A stretch of DNA of 16,539 nt from Marivita sp965656765 (GTDB lineage Bacteria; Pseudomonadota; Alphaproteobacteria; Rhodobacterales; Rhodobacteraceae). The stretch spans positions 1-16,539 of the forward strand of contig NZ_CBFHLV010000068.1 in assembly GCF_965656765.1 (NCBI RefSeq), read 5' to 3'. The position numbers and the translations under genes were made by a program. The notes under the pieces were generated by a model. The model was given only the letters and a program-made list of their open reading frames with translations, was not told where the DNA came from and searched no databases. Of the stretch, positions 1 through 7,146 are shown one piece after another; positions within the stretch are counted from its first letter, which is position 1, and every line of letters begins with the position of its first letter.

Positions 1-576
1 CGGATCATGCGCTATGCGTTCGAACTGGCGCAGTCGCGGCCGCGTAAATTCCTCACCGTCGTGACCAAGTCGAACGCGCAGAGGTTCGGCATGGTCATGT
101 GGGACGAAATCGCGGCCGAGGTCGCACAGGAATTCCCGGATGTGACATGGGACAAAATGCTGGTCGATGCGATGACCGTGCGCATGGTCAAAGATCCGCA
201 ATCGCTGGATACGATTGTGGCAACCAACCTGCATGCAGATATTTTATCCGATCTCGCTGGTGCGTTGGCTGGGTCTCTGGGCGTGGCCCCAACCGCGAAT
301 ATCGACCCAGAGCGTCGGTTTCCTTCAATGTTCGAGCCGATTCATGGCTCTGCCTTTGACATTGCGGGTAAGGGCATTGCCAACCCTGTCGCCACGTTCT
401 GGACTGCAAGCCAGATGCTTGACCATCTGGGTGAAGCAGACGCGTCGGCCCGGCTTATGCGCGCGGTGGAAAAGGTCTGCGCTGAGGGCATTCTGACCCC
501 GGATGTCGGTGGTACAGCAACCACCAAAGAGGTCACCGATGCCGTCTGCCAGGCAATACGTGGCGAAAACACCTAG
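1..576 (+). CDS. Tartrate dehydrogenase-like beta-decarboxylating dehydrogenase, C-terminal part (5' truncated by window)
   Basis: The reading frame is open from base 1 (codons CGG ATC ATG...) to TAG at 574-576, so this is the C-terminal part of a longer gene; the ATG at 7 is internal. About 191 residues are visible, roughly the last half of a protein of about 360. Family signatures seen are the lysine in VTKSN, the aspartate in LVDAMT, the metal-binding aspartates in ADILSDLAG, and the NAD-loop block FEPIHGSAFDIAGKGIANP. These place it in the isocitrate/isopropylmalate dehydrogenase superfamily, tartrate dehydrogenase branch, which oxidises and may decarboxylate 2-hydroxy acids with NAD and a divalent metal in the cytoplasm. 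It resembles the next gene but differs at many positions (NLHADILSDLAG versus NLFGDILSDLGP), so it is an old paralogue, not a recent duplicate. The exact substrate cannot be read from sequence. Confidence 0.9.
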   Translation, partial: RIMRYAFELAQSRPRKFLTVVTKSNAQRFGMVMWDEIAAEVAQEFPDVTWDKMLVDAMTVRMVKDPQSLDTIVATNLHADILSDLAGALAGSLGVAPTANIDPERRFPSMFEPIHGSAFDIAGKGIANPVATFWTASQMLDHLGEADASARLMRAVEKVCAEGILTPDVGGTATTKEVTDAVCQAIRGENT

Positions 577-659
577 GTGCTCAGTGGCAGCAATTGAATG
601 AAACCAAGACAGGCGCTGCATTCTGTGGCGCGGTCGTAAGAGTTAAGGCAATCTGACCC

Positions 660-1739
660 ATGACACAGAACAGTTACAAGATTGCGGTCATTCCCGGCGA
701 TGGGATAGGCACCGAAACCACCCCAGAAGGCGTGCGCCTTTTGCAGGCTGTTCAGAAACGGTTTGACCTTGGTTTCGATTTCCAAGAGCACGATTTCTCA
801 AGTGCGGATTACTACGTCAAACATGGTGAAATGCTGCCACCGGATTGGAAGGTTCAGCTTTCGGACAGTGACGCTATATTTTTTGGCGCAGTGGGCTGGC
901 CTGAAATTGTGCCCGACCATGTCTCGCTTTGGGGATCGTTGATCCAATTCCGCCGGGAATTCGACCAGTATGTCAGCCTGCGTCCAGCACGCGCAATGCC
1001 GGGCGTGCCGCTACCTTTGGCAGGTCGCAATCCGGGCGATATCGACATGATGATCGTCCGGGAAAACACCGAAGGTGAGTATTCGTCGATTGGCGGGCGT
1101 ATGTTCCCTGGAACCGACCGCGAAGTCGTCATGCAGGAAACTGTGATGAGCCGCGTTGGCGTAGATCGGATTCTGAAATACGCGTTCGACTTGGCGCAAA
1201 CCCGCAGTGGTCATCTTACCTCAGCGACCAAATCGAATGGCATTTCCATCACCATGCCCTATTGGGATGAACGCGTCGAAGCGATGGCCACCGGCTATCC
1301 GGATGTAAAGTTCGACAAGTACCATATCGACATTCTGACTGCGCAGTTCGTACTGCATCCCGACTGGTTCGATGTGGTTGTCGCATCCAACCTCTTTGGT
1401 GACATCTTGTCTGATCTGGGCCCTGCGTGCACCGGTACAATTGGGATCGCGCCATCCGGCAATATCAATCCCGAAGGAAAGTTTCCGTCGCTGTTCGAAC
1501 CGGTGCATGGATCGGCACCCGACATCGCAGGTAAAGGAGTCGCGAACCCAGTGGGTCAGATTTGGGCGGCGTCCATGATGCTCGATCATCTTGGTCAGCC
1601 CGAAGCGGCATCCGCGGTCGTGCGTGCGATCGAAGCAGTTCTGGCAGAAGATGCACTACGCACAGCTGATCTTGGCGGTAAGGCGGATACGGTGACCTGT
1701 GGACAGGCGATTGCGGATGCGCTGCTTGATGGGGTCTAA
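660..1739 (+). CDS. dmlA: D-malate / tartrate dehydrogenase (decarboxylating), DmlA/TtuC family
   Basis: This 359-residue protein has the full length usual for the family. It starts with the IPGDGIG motif (11-17). Substrate-binding arginines are in FRREFDQYVSLRP (about R98/R99 and R108) and in VRENTEGEYS (R134), followed by the catalytic tyrosine Y141, the lysine K191 in TKSNG, and metal-binding aspartates D224, D248 and D252 (NLFGDILSDLG). The EPVHGSAPDIAGKGVANP block (280-297) forms the NAD site. The sequence closely matches my memory of E. coli DmlA, including DHVSLWGSL and MPYWDERVEAMA. Members oxidise D-malate to pyruvate and CO2 and often also act on tartrate or 3-isopropylmalate. It lies 83 nt after the paralogous gene and 2 nt before the hydrolase, so the three are probably one operon. 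The Shine-Dalgarno before ATG 660 is weak. The family is certain; D-malate versus tartrate specificity is not. Confidence 0.9.
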   Translation: MTQNSYKIAVIPGDGIGTETTPEGVRLLQAVQKRFDLGFDFQEHDFSSADYYVKHGEMLPPDWKVQLSDSDAIFFGAVGWPEIVPDHVSLWGSLIQFRREFDQYVSLRPARAMPGVPLPLAGRNPGDIDMMIVRENTEGEYSSIGGRMFPGTDREVVMQETVMSRVGVDRILKYAFDLAQTRSGHLTSATKSNGISITMPYWDERVEAMATGYPDVKFDKYHIDILTAQFVLHPDWFDVVVASNLFGDILSDLGPACTGTIGIAPSGNINPEGKFPSLFEPVHGSAPDIAGKGVANPVGQIWAASMMLDHLGQPEAASAVVRAIEAVLAEDALRTADLGGKADTVTCGQAIADALLDGV

Positions 1740-1741
1740 GC

Positions 1742-2632
1742 GTGGCACCTTCGCACTTTTTGGATGGGTTTGATCTTTGTGACAAAGTCGTAAACGGGGT
1801 CAGCATCCGTTTTGCCTTAGCAGGGGAAGGCCCTGCAATCTTGTTGCTGCACGGACATCCGCAAACCCACATAGTTTGGCGCAAGATCGCCACTGATCTT
1901 GTTCAGGCTGGGTATACCGTGGTCGCGGCCGATCTGCGTGGTTATGGCGACAGCGACAAGGTCGAAAGCCACGCGCCACACCACCCATACTCAAAACGCG
2001 AGATGGCGAAAGACCAAGTCCGACTGATGCGAGCGCTTGGTCATCCCCGGTTTACCGTCGTCGGCCATGATCGTGGCGGGCGCGTTGCCCACAGGATGGC
2101 GCTTGATCATCCGGAAGCCGTCGACCGGTTGGTGGTGCTCGATATCGCGCCAACGCTGACAATGTACGATCGCACTGATCAGGATTTTGCCACGCGTTAC
2201 TTCTGGTGGTTCTTTCTCATCCAGCCCGAAGAACTGCCGGAACGTATGATTGGTTCGGATCCAGAATACTTCTTGCGCCGTCACATCGGTGGACAAGTCA
2301 AAACGCCGGGTGCGGTCTCGGACGATGTAATGGCCGAGTACCTGCGCTGTTACCGTGACCCCAACACCATACATGCGATCTGCGAAGACTATCGCGCCGC
2401 GGCGACGATTGATCTTGAGCATGATCGGGCTGACTAAAACAGGCGCGTGGATGCGCCGGTCTTGGCGATCTGGGGCGCACAGGGCGTTGTTGGTCAGACC
2501 TATGACGTTGTGCAGACATGGCGGGAAAAAGCGCATTCCGTGCGCGGCGTGGAATTGCCCTGCGGGCATGCCATTCCTGAGGAGTCCCCTGATGCGTTGT
2601 TTGCCGAACTAATCGCTTTTCTCAAAGAGTGA
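1742..2632 (+). pseudogene. Alpha/beta hydrolase, haloacetate dehalogenase-like, interrupted by an in-frame TAA
   Basis: The frame opens at GTG 1742, 2 nt after the preceding stop, and runs to a TAA at 2435-2437. The same frame then continues without further stops to TGA 2630-2632 and encodes the rest of the fold (VDAPVLAIWGAQGVVG ... CGHAIPEES). The whole would be 296 residues plus the premature stop at codon 232, close to normal family length. Visible motifs are the oxyanion region LLLHGHPQT (35-43), nucleophile elbow VGHDRGGR with D110, R111 and R114, acid D134 in VVLDIAP, CEDYRAAATIDLEHD (214-228), and the catalytic histidine at codon 276 in CGH. The stop falls before that histidine, so the 231-residue product would lack the triad and the last strands. 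The fluoride-pocket histidine of true fluoroacetate dehalogenases (YHW) is W155 here, so defluorination is unlikely even for the intact form. A single-base change or a sequencing error could explain the TAA. Confidence 0.8.
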
Positions 2633-2741
2633 CGAGACTGCCGGTTTCTGTGGCATTCGCCTTCAAGATCGGTCAACAGCGCGCTGTAATGCTCGCAAGA
2701 GCCTGTCTTTCGGCAAATATGCGCTATCTTCTACGATGCGG

Positions 2742-2756
2742 CATGTAGCCGACATG
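2742..2756. promoter_or_regulatory. Inverted repeat CATGT-N5-ACATG before the RND operon (possible operator)
   Basis: A perfect 5-bp dyad (CATGT at 2742-2746 and ACATG at 2752-2756, spacer AGCCG) lies just upstream of the Shine-Dalgarno AAGGAG (2759-2764) of the adaptor gene. A TATCTT at 2725-2730 could be a -10 element, but no good -35 box is visible. The position suits a repressor site or a 5' leader structure. RND operons are often locally repressed, but no regulator gene is adjacent here. The arms are short, so chance is a real possibility. Confidence 0.3.
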
Positions 2757-2771
2757 TAAAGGAGAGCTGCA

Positions 2772-3920
2772 ATGCGCGTTCTTGTTCGTTGTGCCATGTT
2801 CATTGTCATGATCGCGTGTCCGGCTTTGGTCGTCGCGCAGGGGCGCCCTGCCGGGGTCTCTACGGCTATTGTTACGACAAACACGATGGCGGAAACCGTG
2901 TCGGTGTTCGGTGAGGTGGTTGCAGGTCGTGAAAGCGCTGTTGCAGCCCGCGTAGGAGGTGTCGCGCAAGAAGTGCCCATCCGTGTCGGTGACCAAGTTG
3001 CGCACGGTGATGTGCTTGCGCGTTTGGATACAGAACTGCTCGAGATCGAATTGGCCCAAGCCGAGGCTCAAATCGCGATTGCACAGGCTGGTATTTCTGT
3101 TTCTGAGGCGCGACTTGATCGTGCCGAAAAAGCGTTTCGTCGTGCAGAAACGCTTCGCCAGAACTCCACCATTGCAGAAGCCCAGCTTGAAGAGCGTGCA
3201 AGTGACTTCGCGGAAGCACGCGGCGCGCAACAGGAGGCGCAGGCACGCATTCAAGCATCCCGCAACGCGCTGGAACAGGCGCGTTATCGATTGGATAACG
3301 CGGTTGTGCGTGCACCATTCGATGCAGTAATTTTAAATGTCGCGACCGAAGTGGGTCAGTTCATCCCCGCTGGAAGCCAAGTTGCAACACTGATCGACAC
3401 CGCCGCGCTTGAGATAGAAGCCAATGTGCCTGCGCGGTTTGTCAGTGCACTGCGTGCAGATCAAACCGTGACGGCCACTACAGACATTGGTGATACCGTT
3501 AGCCTCGTGCTGCGGGCGATCCTTCCGACCGAGTTTGCTGCTACGCGCACACGTCCGGTGCGGTTTGCATTAGCTGACCACGATGCGGCCATCGCTGTAG
3601 GCCAGACGGTCACGCTTGACGTGCCGATCAGTGCACCCCGAGAGGTTTTGGTCGTTCCAAAAGACGCGCTTGTGCAGGCGCAAGGGGGATGGAGCGTATT
3701 CATTAACGACGATGGCAAAGCAATGCCCCGGACCGTGCAGATTGGTGCTGCGCTGAACAATTCCTTCGAGGTGCTGTCAGGGTTGTCCGACGGTGACGAA
3801 GTGGTTGTGCGTGGCAATGAGCGCTTGCGCCCCGGCCAAGGCATCGCGCCCTCTGGACCACCCCAAGGCGCGCCCGCTGCTGCTGATGCGCCAGCAGATA
3901 CAAACGAAAGCAATGGCTAA
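2772..3920 (+). CDS. RND efflux periplasmic adaptor (membrane fusion protein, HlyD/AcrA family)
   Basis: This 382-residue exported protein bridges an inner-membrane RND pump and an outer-membrane channel. An N-terminal signal (1-22, cut predicted after VVA before Q23) has a cysteine at residue 16 but no proper lipobox, so a soluble or peripherally held periplasmic protein is more likely than a lipoprotein. In order it shows a first lipoyl half (about 54-88, VAARVGGVAQEVPIRVGDQV), a long alpha-helical hairpin rich in Ala, Glu and Gln (about 89-176), the second lipoyl half (about 177-207, VVRAPFDAVILNVATEVGQF), a beta-barrel domain (about 210-290), a membrane-proximal domain containing VLVVPKDAL (292-300), and a Pro/Ala-rich tail after 358. 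A strong Shine-Dalgarno AAGGAG sits 7 nt before ATG 2772. The pump gene follows after 3 nt. The exported substrate is not predictable, and no outer-membrane factor is in the window. Confidence 0.92.
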   Translation: MRVLVRCAMFIVMIACPALVVAQGRPAGVSTAIVTTNTMAETVSVFGEVVAGRESAVAARVGGVAQEVPIRVGDQVAHGDVLARLDTELLEIELAQAEAQIAIAQAGISVSEARLDRAEKAFRRAETLRQNSTIAEAQLEERASDFAEARGAQQEAQARIQASRNALEQARYRLDNAVVRAPFDAVILNVATEVGQFIPAGSQVATLIDTAALEIEANVPARFVSALRADQTVTATTDIGDTVSLVLRAILPTEFAATRTRPVRFALADHDAAIAVGQTVTLDVPISAPREVLVVPKDALVQAQGGWSVFINDDGKAMPRTVQIGAALNNSFEVLSGLSDGDEVVVRGNERLRPGQGIAPSGPPQGAPAAADAPADTNESNG

Positions 3921-3923
3921 CCC

Positions 3924-6900
3924 ATGGACTTGATACGCGCTTCCATAGAACGCCCCATCGCCGTGATCGCTGTTGTGATCATGGCGGTCCTGTTTGGTGC
4001 TTTGGCCTTGAGCCGTATTCCGGTTCAGCTTGCACCCGATGTGCGCAAACCGGTGGTGGTTGTCGAAACCACATGGCTTGGCGCGGCACCAGCGGAAATC
4101 GAACGCGAGATTATTAATCCACAGGAGGATGCGTTCCGAGGTCTTGAAGGGCTTGAAATCATGACAAGCCGAGCCCGCACCGGTCAGGCGTCGGTCACGC
4201 TCGAATTCGCCATCGGGTCGGACATGGGCGATATTCTATTGCTGGTTTCGAACCGCCTTGACCGCGTTGGTGGATACCCAAGTGAGGCCGGAGAACCGAC
4301 GCTCAACACATCTGGGTCGGACGATAGCCCAATTGCTTGGGTTATGGTGCGCGGGCTTGAAGGCAATACCCGGCCTTTGCCAGAGTTCGGTGATTTTGTC
4401 GAAGACGTCGTCAAGGAACGGCTTGAGCGGGTCAACGGCGTGTCCACGGTTAATGTTTTTGGTGGTGTCTCCCGAGAATTACAGATTGTGATCCGTCCTG
4501 AAGAATTGGCGCGGCTGGGTCTGACCATTCCCGCCGTCGTACAGCGCCTTCGTGCCGAAAACATCAGTATCTCCGCTGGCGATGTGGAGGAAGGCAAACG
4601 CCGCTACACCGTGCGTGCTGATGGCAATCTGAACACCATCGAGGCCATCAACAGCGTTGTCTTGCGCAGCCAGAGCCTTGGCACCAATGGTGCGCTGGGC
4701 CGTGTACGCGTTGGAGATGTGGCGAATGTCGATTTCGCCTACAAAGAGAACGCCACGCGACTTCGCTTCCGAGGGGAACCGGCGCTGGCGTTCAATATCG
4801 TGCGCGAACAGGGTGCCAATGTCATCTCGACCATGGAAGAAGTCAAATCTGTCATTGCCGAACTTGAGACCGGACCAGTTGCCGCCAATGGTCTGACCCT
4901 CGAACAGGTCTACGACGAGACGATCTATATCGAAGGCGCGATTGATCTGGTGACGCAGAACATCTGGATCGGTGGTCTTTTGGCCGCCTGCGTTCTATTG
5001 ATTTTTCTTCGTAGCCCACGTGCGACACTGGTCATCAGTATGGCGATCCCTGTCTCGATCGTGGCGACATTTGTGGCAATGGCGGTCACTGGCCGAACGT
5101 TGAACGTGATCTCTCTTGCCGGCATTGCTTTTGCGGTCGGCATGATCGTCGACGCGGCGATTGTAGTCCTCGAAAACATCTTTCGATTGCGGGAAGAAGG
5201 TAAGTCGCGGCGCGAGGCGGCGTATATCGGCGCAAAGCAGGTTTGGGGTGCGATCCTGGTGTCTGCCCTGACCACGGTGATGGTCTTTATTCCGATCCTC
5301 GTGATGCAGTTGGAGGCGGGGCAATTGTTCCGCGATATCGCGGTCGCGATTTCTGTGTCTGTTCTGTTGTCACTGGTTGTTGCTGTGACTGTGATCCCAG
5401 CTTTGTCCAGCCGTTTGCTAAAAAGTGGCGAGACAAAGAAATTGCCGCTTCCTGGCATCGATCATTTTGGACGCGGCTTCACGTGGCTGATTATGAAATA
5501 CGTACGGTTCACCGTGCGTTTCCGTACGGCTGGACTGCTGATGGTGGCTGTGATCGGCACCGGTGCGGCGGTGGCGGCTTGGACGTTTCTGCCCAAGCTT
5601 GAGTACCTGCCCGAAGGCAACCGGAACCTCGTGTTCGGCTTGATCATCCCGCCACCCGGTTACAACCTTGAAACAACCGAGACTATTGCACAACGGATCG
5701 AAGCTGTGGCCCGTCCGATGTGGGATGCCGCACCGGATACGGAAACTGCCGAAGGGCAACCGGCTTTGGATTCGTTTTTCTTTGTTGCGACACCGGGAAA
5801 CAGCTTTGTTGGTGCGGCCACGGTTGATGGTAGCCGCGTGGCCGACGTGATCCCGATTCTGTCGCGACCGATCTTTGCAGAGCCGGGCACTTTTGGCTTT
5901 ATGACCCAGCCGTCGCTATTCGGGCGGGGCGTTGGGGGCGGCCGAACCATCGAAGTGAATATCTCAGGCGACGAGCTTGAGGACATTCTGCGCGTCGCTG
6001 GTCAGGCAGCCGGGACAATCGGGCAGCTTTTGCCACGATCCGAAGGCCATCAGTTTCGCCCCATCCCCGGTCTTGAATTGGGCGCACCCGAAGTGCGTCT
6101 GATCCCAGACCGGATTCGTTTGGCAGATGCTGGGCTGACGACTCAAGACTTGGCTGCGACAGTCGATGCTTTCAACGATGGATTGCGGGTTGCGGAAATC
6201 AACGTAGGCAACCGTCGGCTGGATTTGACGCTCAAAGGTGACAGCACCATCCTGAGCGGATTGCGCACGCAAGATGTGGGTAGCTTCCCGGTTGTCACGC
6301 CCACGGGCCGCATCGTTCCAGTGTCAGAACTGGCCGAGGTCAGAGTGACGGCGGGGCCAACTGAAATCCGCCATCTGGAACGTTTACGCACAATTACGCT
6401 TGAGGTCCGCCCGTCTGATGGATTGCCCCTCGAGGCAGCGGTGGAGCTGTTGGAAACCGAAGTGATCGCTGCGTTGGAAGAGCAGGGCTTACCGCCCGGT
6501 GTGCGCATGTCAGTGTCAGGCACGGCGGACCAGCTTTCCCAGACGTGGAATGCCATTCAGATCAACCTCGCCGTGGCGATGGTGATTGTCTTCCTCGTTA
6601 TGGCTGTGTTATTTGAATCCTTTGTCTTGCCTCTGGTTGTTATGATTTCCGTTCCGGTTGCTGCGGCTGGTGGAGTCGGCGGATTGGCCGTGCTGAACAT
6701 GGTGGGTACGCAACCTCTGGATATGCTGACGCTGCTGGGATTTGTGATCTTGGTCGGGATTGTGGTGAACAATGCGATCCTGATTGTGCACCAATCTCTT
6801 TACCACCTTCGCGAGGAAGGCATGTCGCCCATTGACGCGATTGAGGAAGCGACGCGCAATCGAATCCGGCCGATCTTTATGTCCACACTCACATCGGTCT

Positions 6901-7094
6901 GTGGAATGCTGCCCCTGGTCCTGTTCCCCGGCGCAGGGTCTGAACTTTATCGTGGTTTGGGCGCGGTTGTGGTGGGCGGTTTGGCGATGTCGGCATTCCT
7001 CACACTGCTGACCGTGCCACCACTGCTGCGTCTGGTTCTGTCAGCGCGCCCGGTCGAGGCAGATGCAGGGCCGGAGCCCATCGCAGCAGAGTAA
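3924..7094 (+). CDS. RND efflux pump, inner-membrane permease (AcrB-like, HAE-type)
   Basis: This 1056-residue protein is of normal length for an AcrB-type pump, a proton-driven trimer that exports compounds through the adaptor and an outer-membrane channel. The N-terminus (IERPIAVIAVVIM, then LSRIPVQLAPDV) is the usual first membrane helix and porter start. The protein has the duplicated plan: TM1, a large periplasmic loop (about 32-340), TM2-6 (about 345-510), TM7 near 535-555, a second periplasmic loop, and TM8-12 (about 870-1035). In TM4 the proton-relay pair DD of AcrB reads D410-A411 (IVDAAIVVLEN), and in TM10 the AcrB lysine is N949 (GIVVNNAILIV). The pump therefore has the single-aspartate arrangement seen in other RND branches (CusA has VDAAIVMIEN), not the AcrB triad. 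It starts 3 nt after the adaptor stop with a poor Shine-Dalgarno, suggesting translational coupling. Substrate unknown. Confidence 0.92.
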   Translation: MDLIRASIERPIAVIAVVIMAVLFGALALSRIPVQLAPDVRKPVVVVETTWLGAAPAEIEREIINPQEDAFRGLEGLEIMTSRARTGQASVTLEFAIGSDMGDILLLVSNRLDRVGGYPSEAGEPTLNTSGSDDSPIAWVMVRGLEGNTRPLPEFGDFVEDVVKERLERVNGVSTVNVFGGVSRELQIVIRPEELARLGLTIPAVVQRLRAENISISAGDVEEGKRRYTVRADGNLNTIEAINSVVLRSQSLGTNGALGRVRVGDVANVDFAYKENATRLRFRGEPALAFNIVREQGANVISTMEEVKSVIAELETGPVAANGLTLEQVYDETIYIEGAIDLVTQNIWIGGLLAACVLLIFLRSPRATLVISMAIPVSIVATFVAMAVTGRTLNVISLAGIAFAVGMIVDAAIVVLENIFRLREEGKSRREAAYIGAKQVWGAILVSALTTVMVFIPILVMQLEAGQLFRDIAVAISVSVLLSLVVAVTVIPALSSRLLKSGETKKLPLPGIDHFGRGFTWLIMKYVRFTVRFRTAGLLMVAVIGTGAAVAAWTFLPKLEYLPEGNRNLVFGLIIPPPGYNLETTETIAQRIEAVARPMWDAAPDTETAEGQPALDSFFFVATPGNSFVGAATVDGSRVADVIPILSRPIFAEPGTFGFMTQPSLFGRGVGGGRTIEVNISGDELEDILRVAGQAAGTIGQLLPRSEGHQFRPIPGLELGAPEVRLIPDRIRLADAGLTTQDLAATVDAFNDGLRVAEINVGNRRLDLTLKGDSTILSGLRTQDVGSFPVVTPTGRIVPVSELAEVRVTAGPTEIRHLERLRTITLEVRPSDGLPLEAAVELLETEVIAALEEQGLPPGVRMSVSGTADQLSQTWNAIQINLAVAMVIVFLVMAVLFESFVLPLVVMISVPVAAAGGVGGLAVLNMVGTQPLDMLTLLGFVILVGIVVNNAILIVHQSLYHLREEGMSPIDAIEEATRNRIRPIFMSTLTSVCGMLPLVLFPGAGSELYRGLGAVVVGGLAMSAFLTLLTVPPLLRLVLSARPVEADAGPEPIAAE

Positions 7095-7127
7095 AGGTGT
7101 CATTTATCGCTGACTTTGCGGGTCATC

Positions 7128-7145
7128 CTTCGGTATAGACCGAAG
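7128..7145 (+). promoter_or_regulatory. Perfect hairpin immediately before the dctB start codon
   Basis: Arms CTTCGGT (7128-7134) and ACCGAAG (7139-7145) pair perfectly over 7 bp around a 4-nt loop (ATAG). The structure ends two bases before the ATG at 7147, so it covers the place where a Shine-Dalgarno should be; no other one is visible. It could limit translation of the kinase or be a protein-binding dyad. No T-run follows, so it does not look like an intrinsic terminator for the RND operon. Confidence 0.5.
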
Positions 7146-7146
7146 A

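Noticed and set aside
2447..2632. Separate 61-residue gene starting at GTG 2447
   Set aside because: It is the in-frame C-terminal part of the interrupted hydrolase (IWGAQ strand and catalytic CGH), with no ribosome binding site of its own.
2691..2702. Stem-loop GCTC-GCAA-GAGC after the hydrolase as a terminator
   Set aside because: The stem is only 4 bp and no T-run follows.
2772..2838. Lipoprotein signal in the RND adaptor because of Cys16 (VMIACP)
   Set aside because: The residue at -3 is Met and the hydrophobic core continues beyond the cysteine to ALVVA, so signal peptidase I cleavage after A22 fits better.
4184..4597. Minus-strand open frames within the RND pump and other long genes
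   Set aside because: They lie opposite strongly conserved coding sequence, have no family resemblance and are explained as shadow frames.
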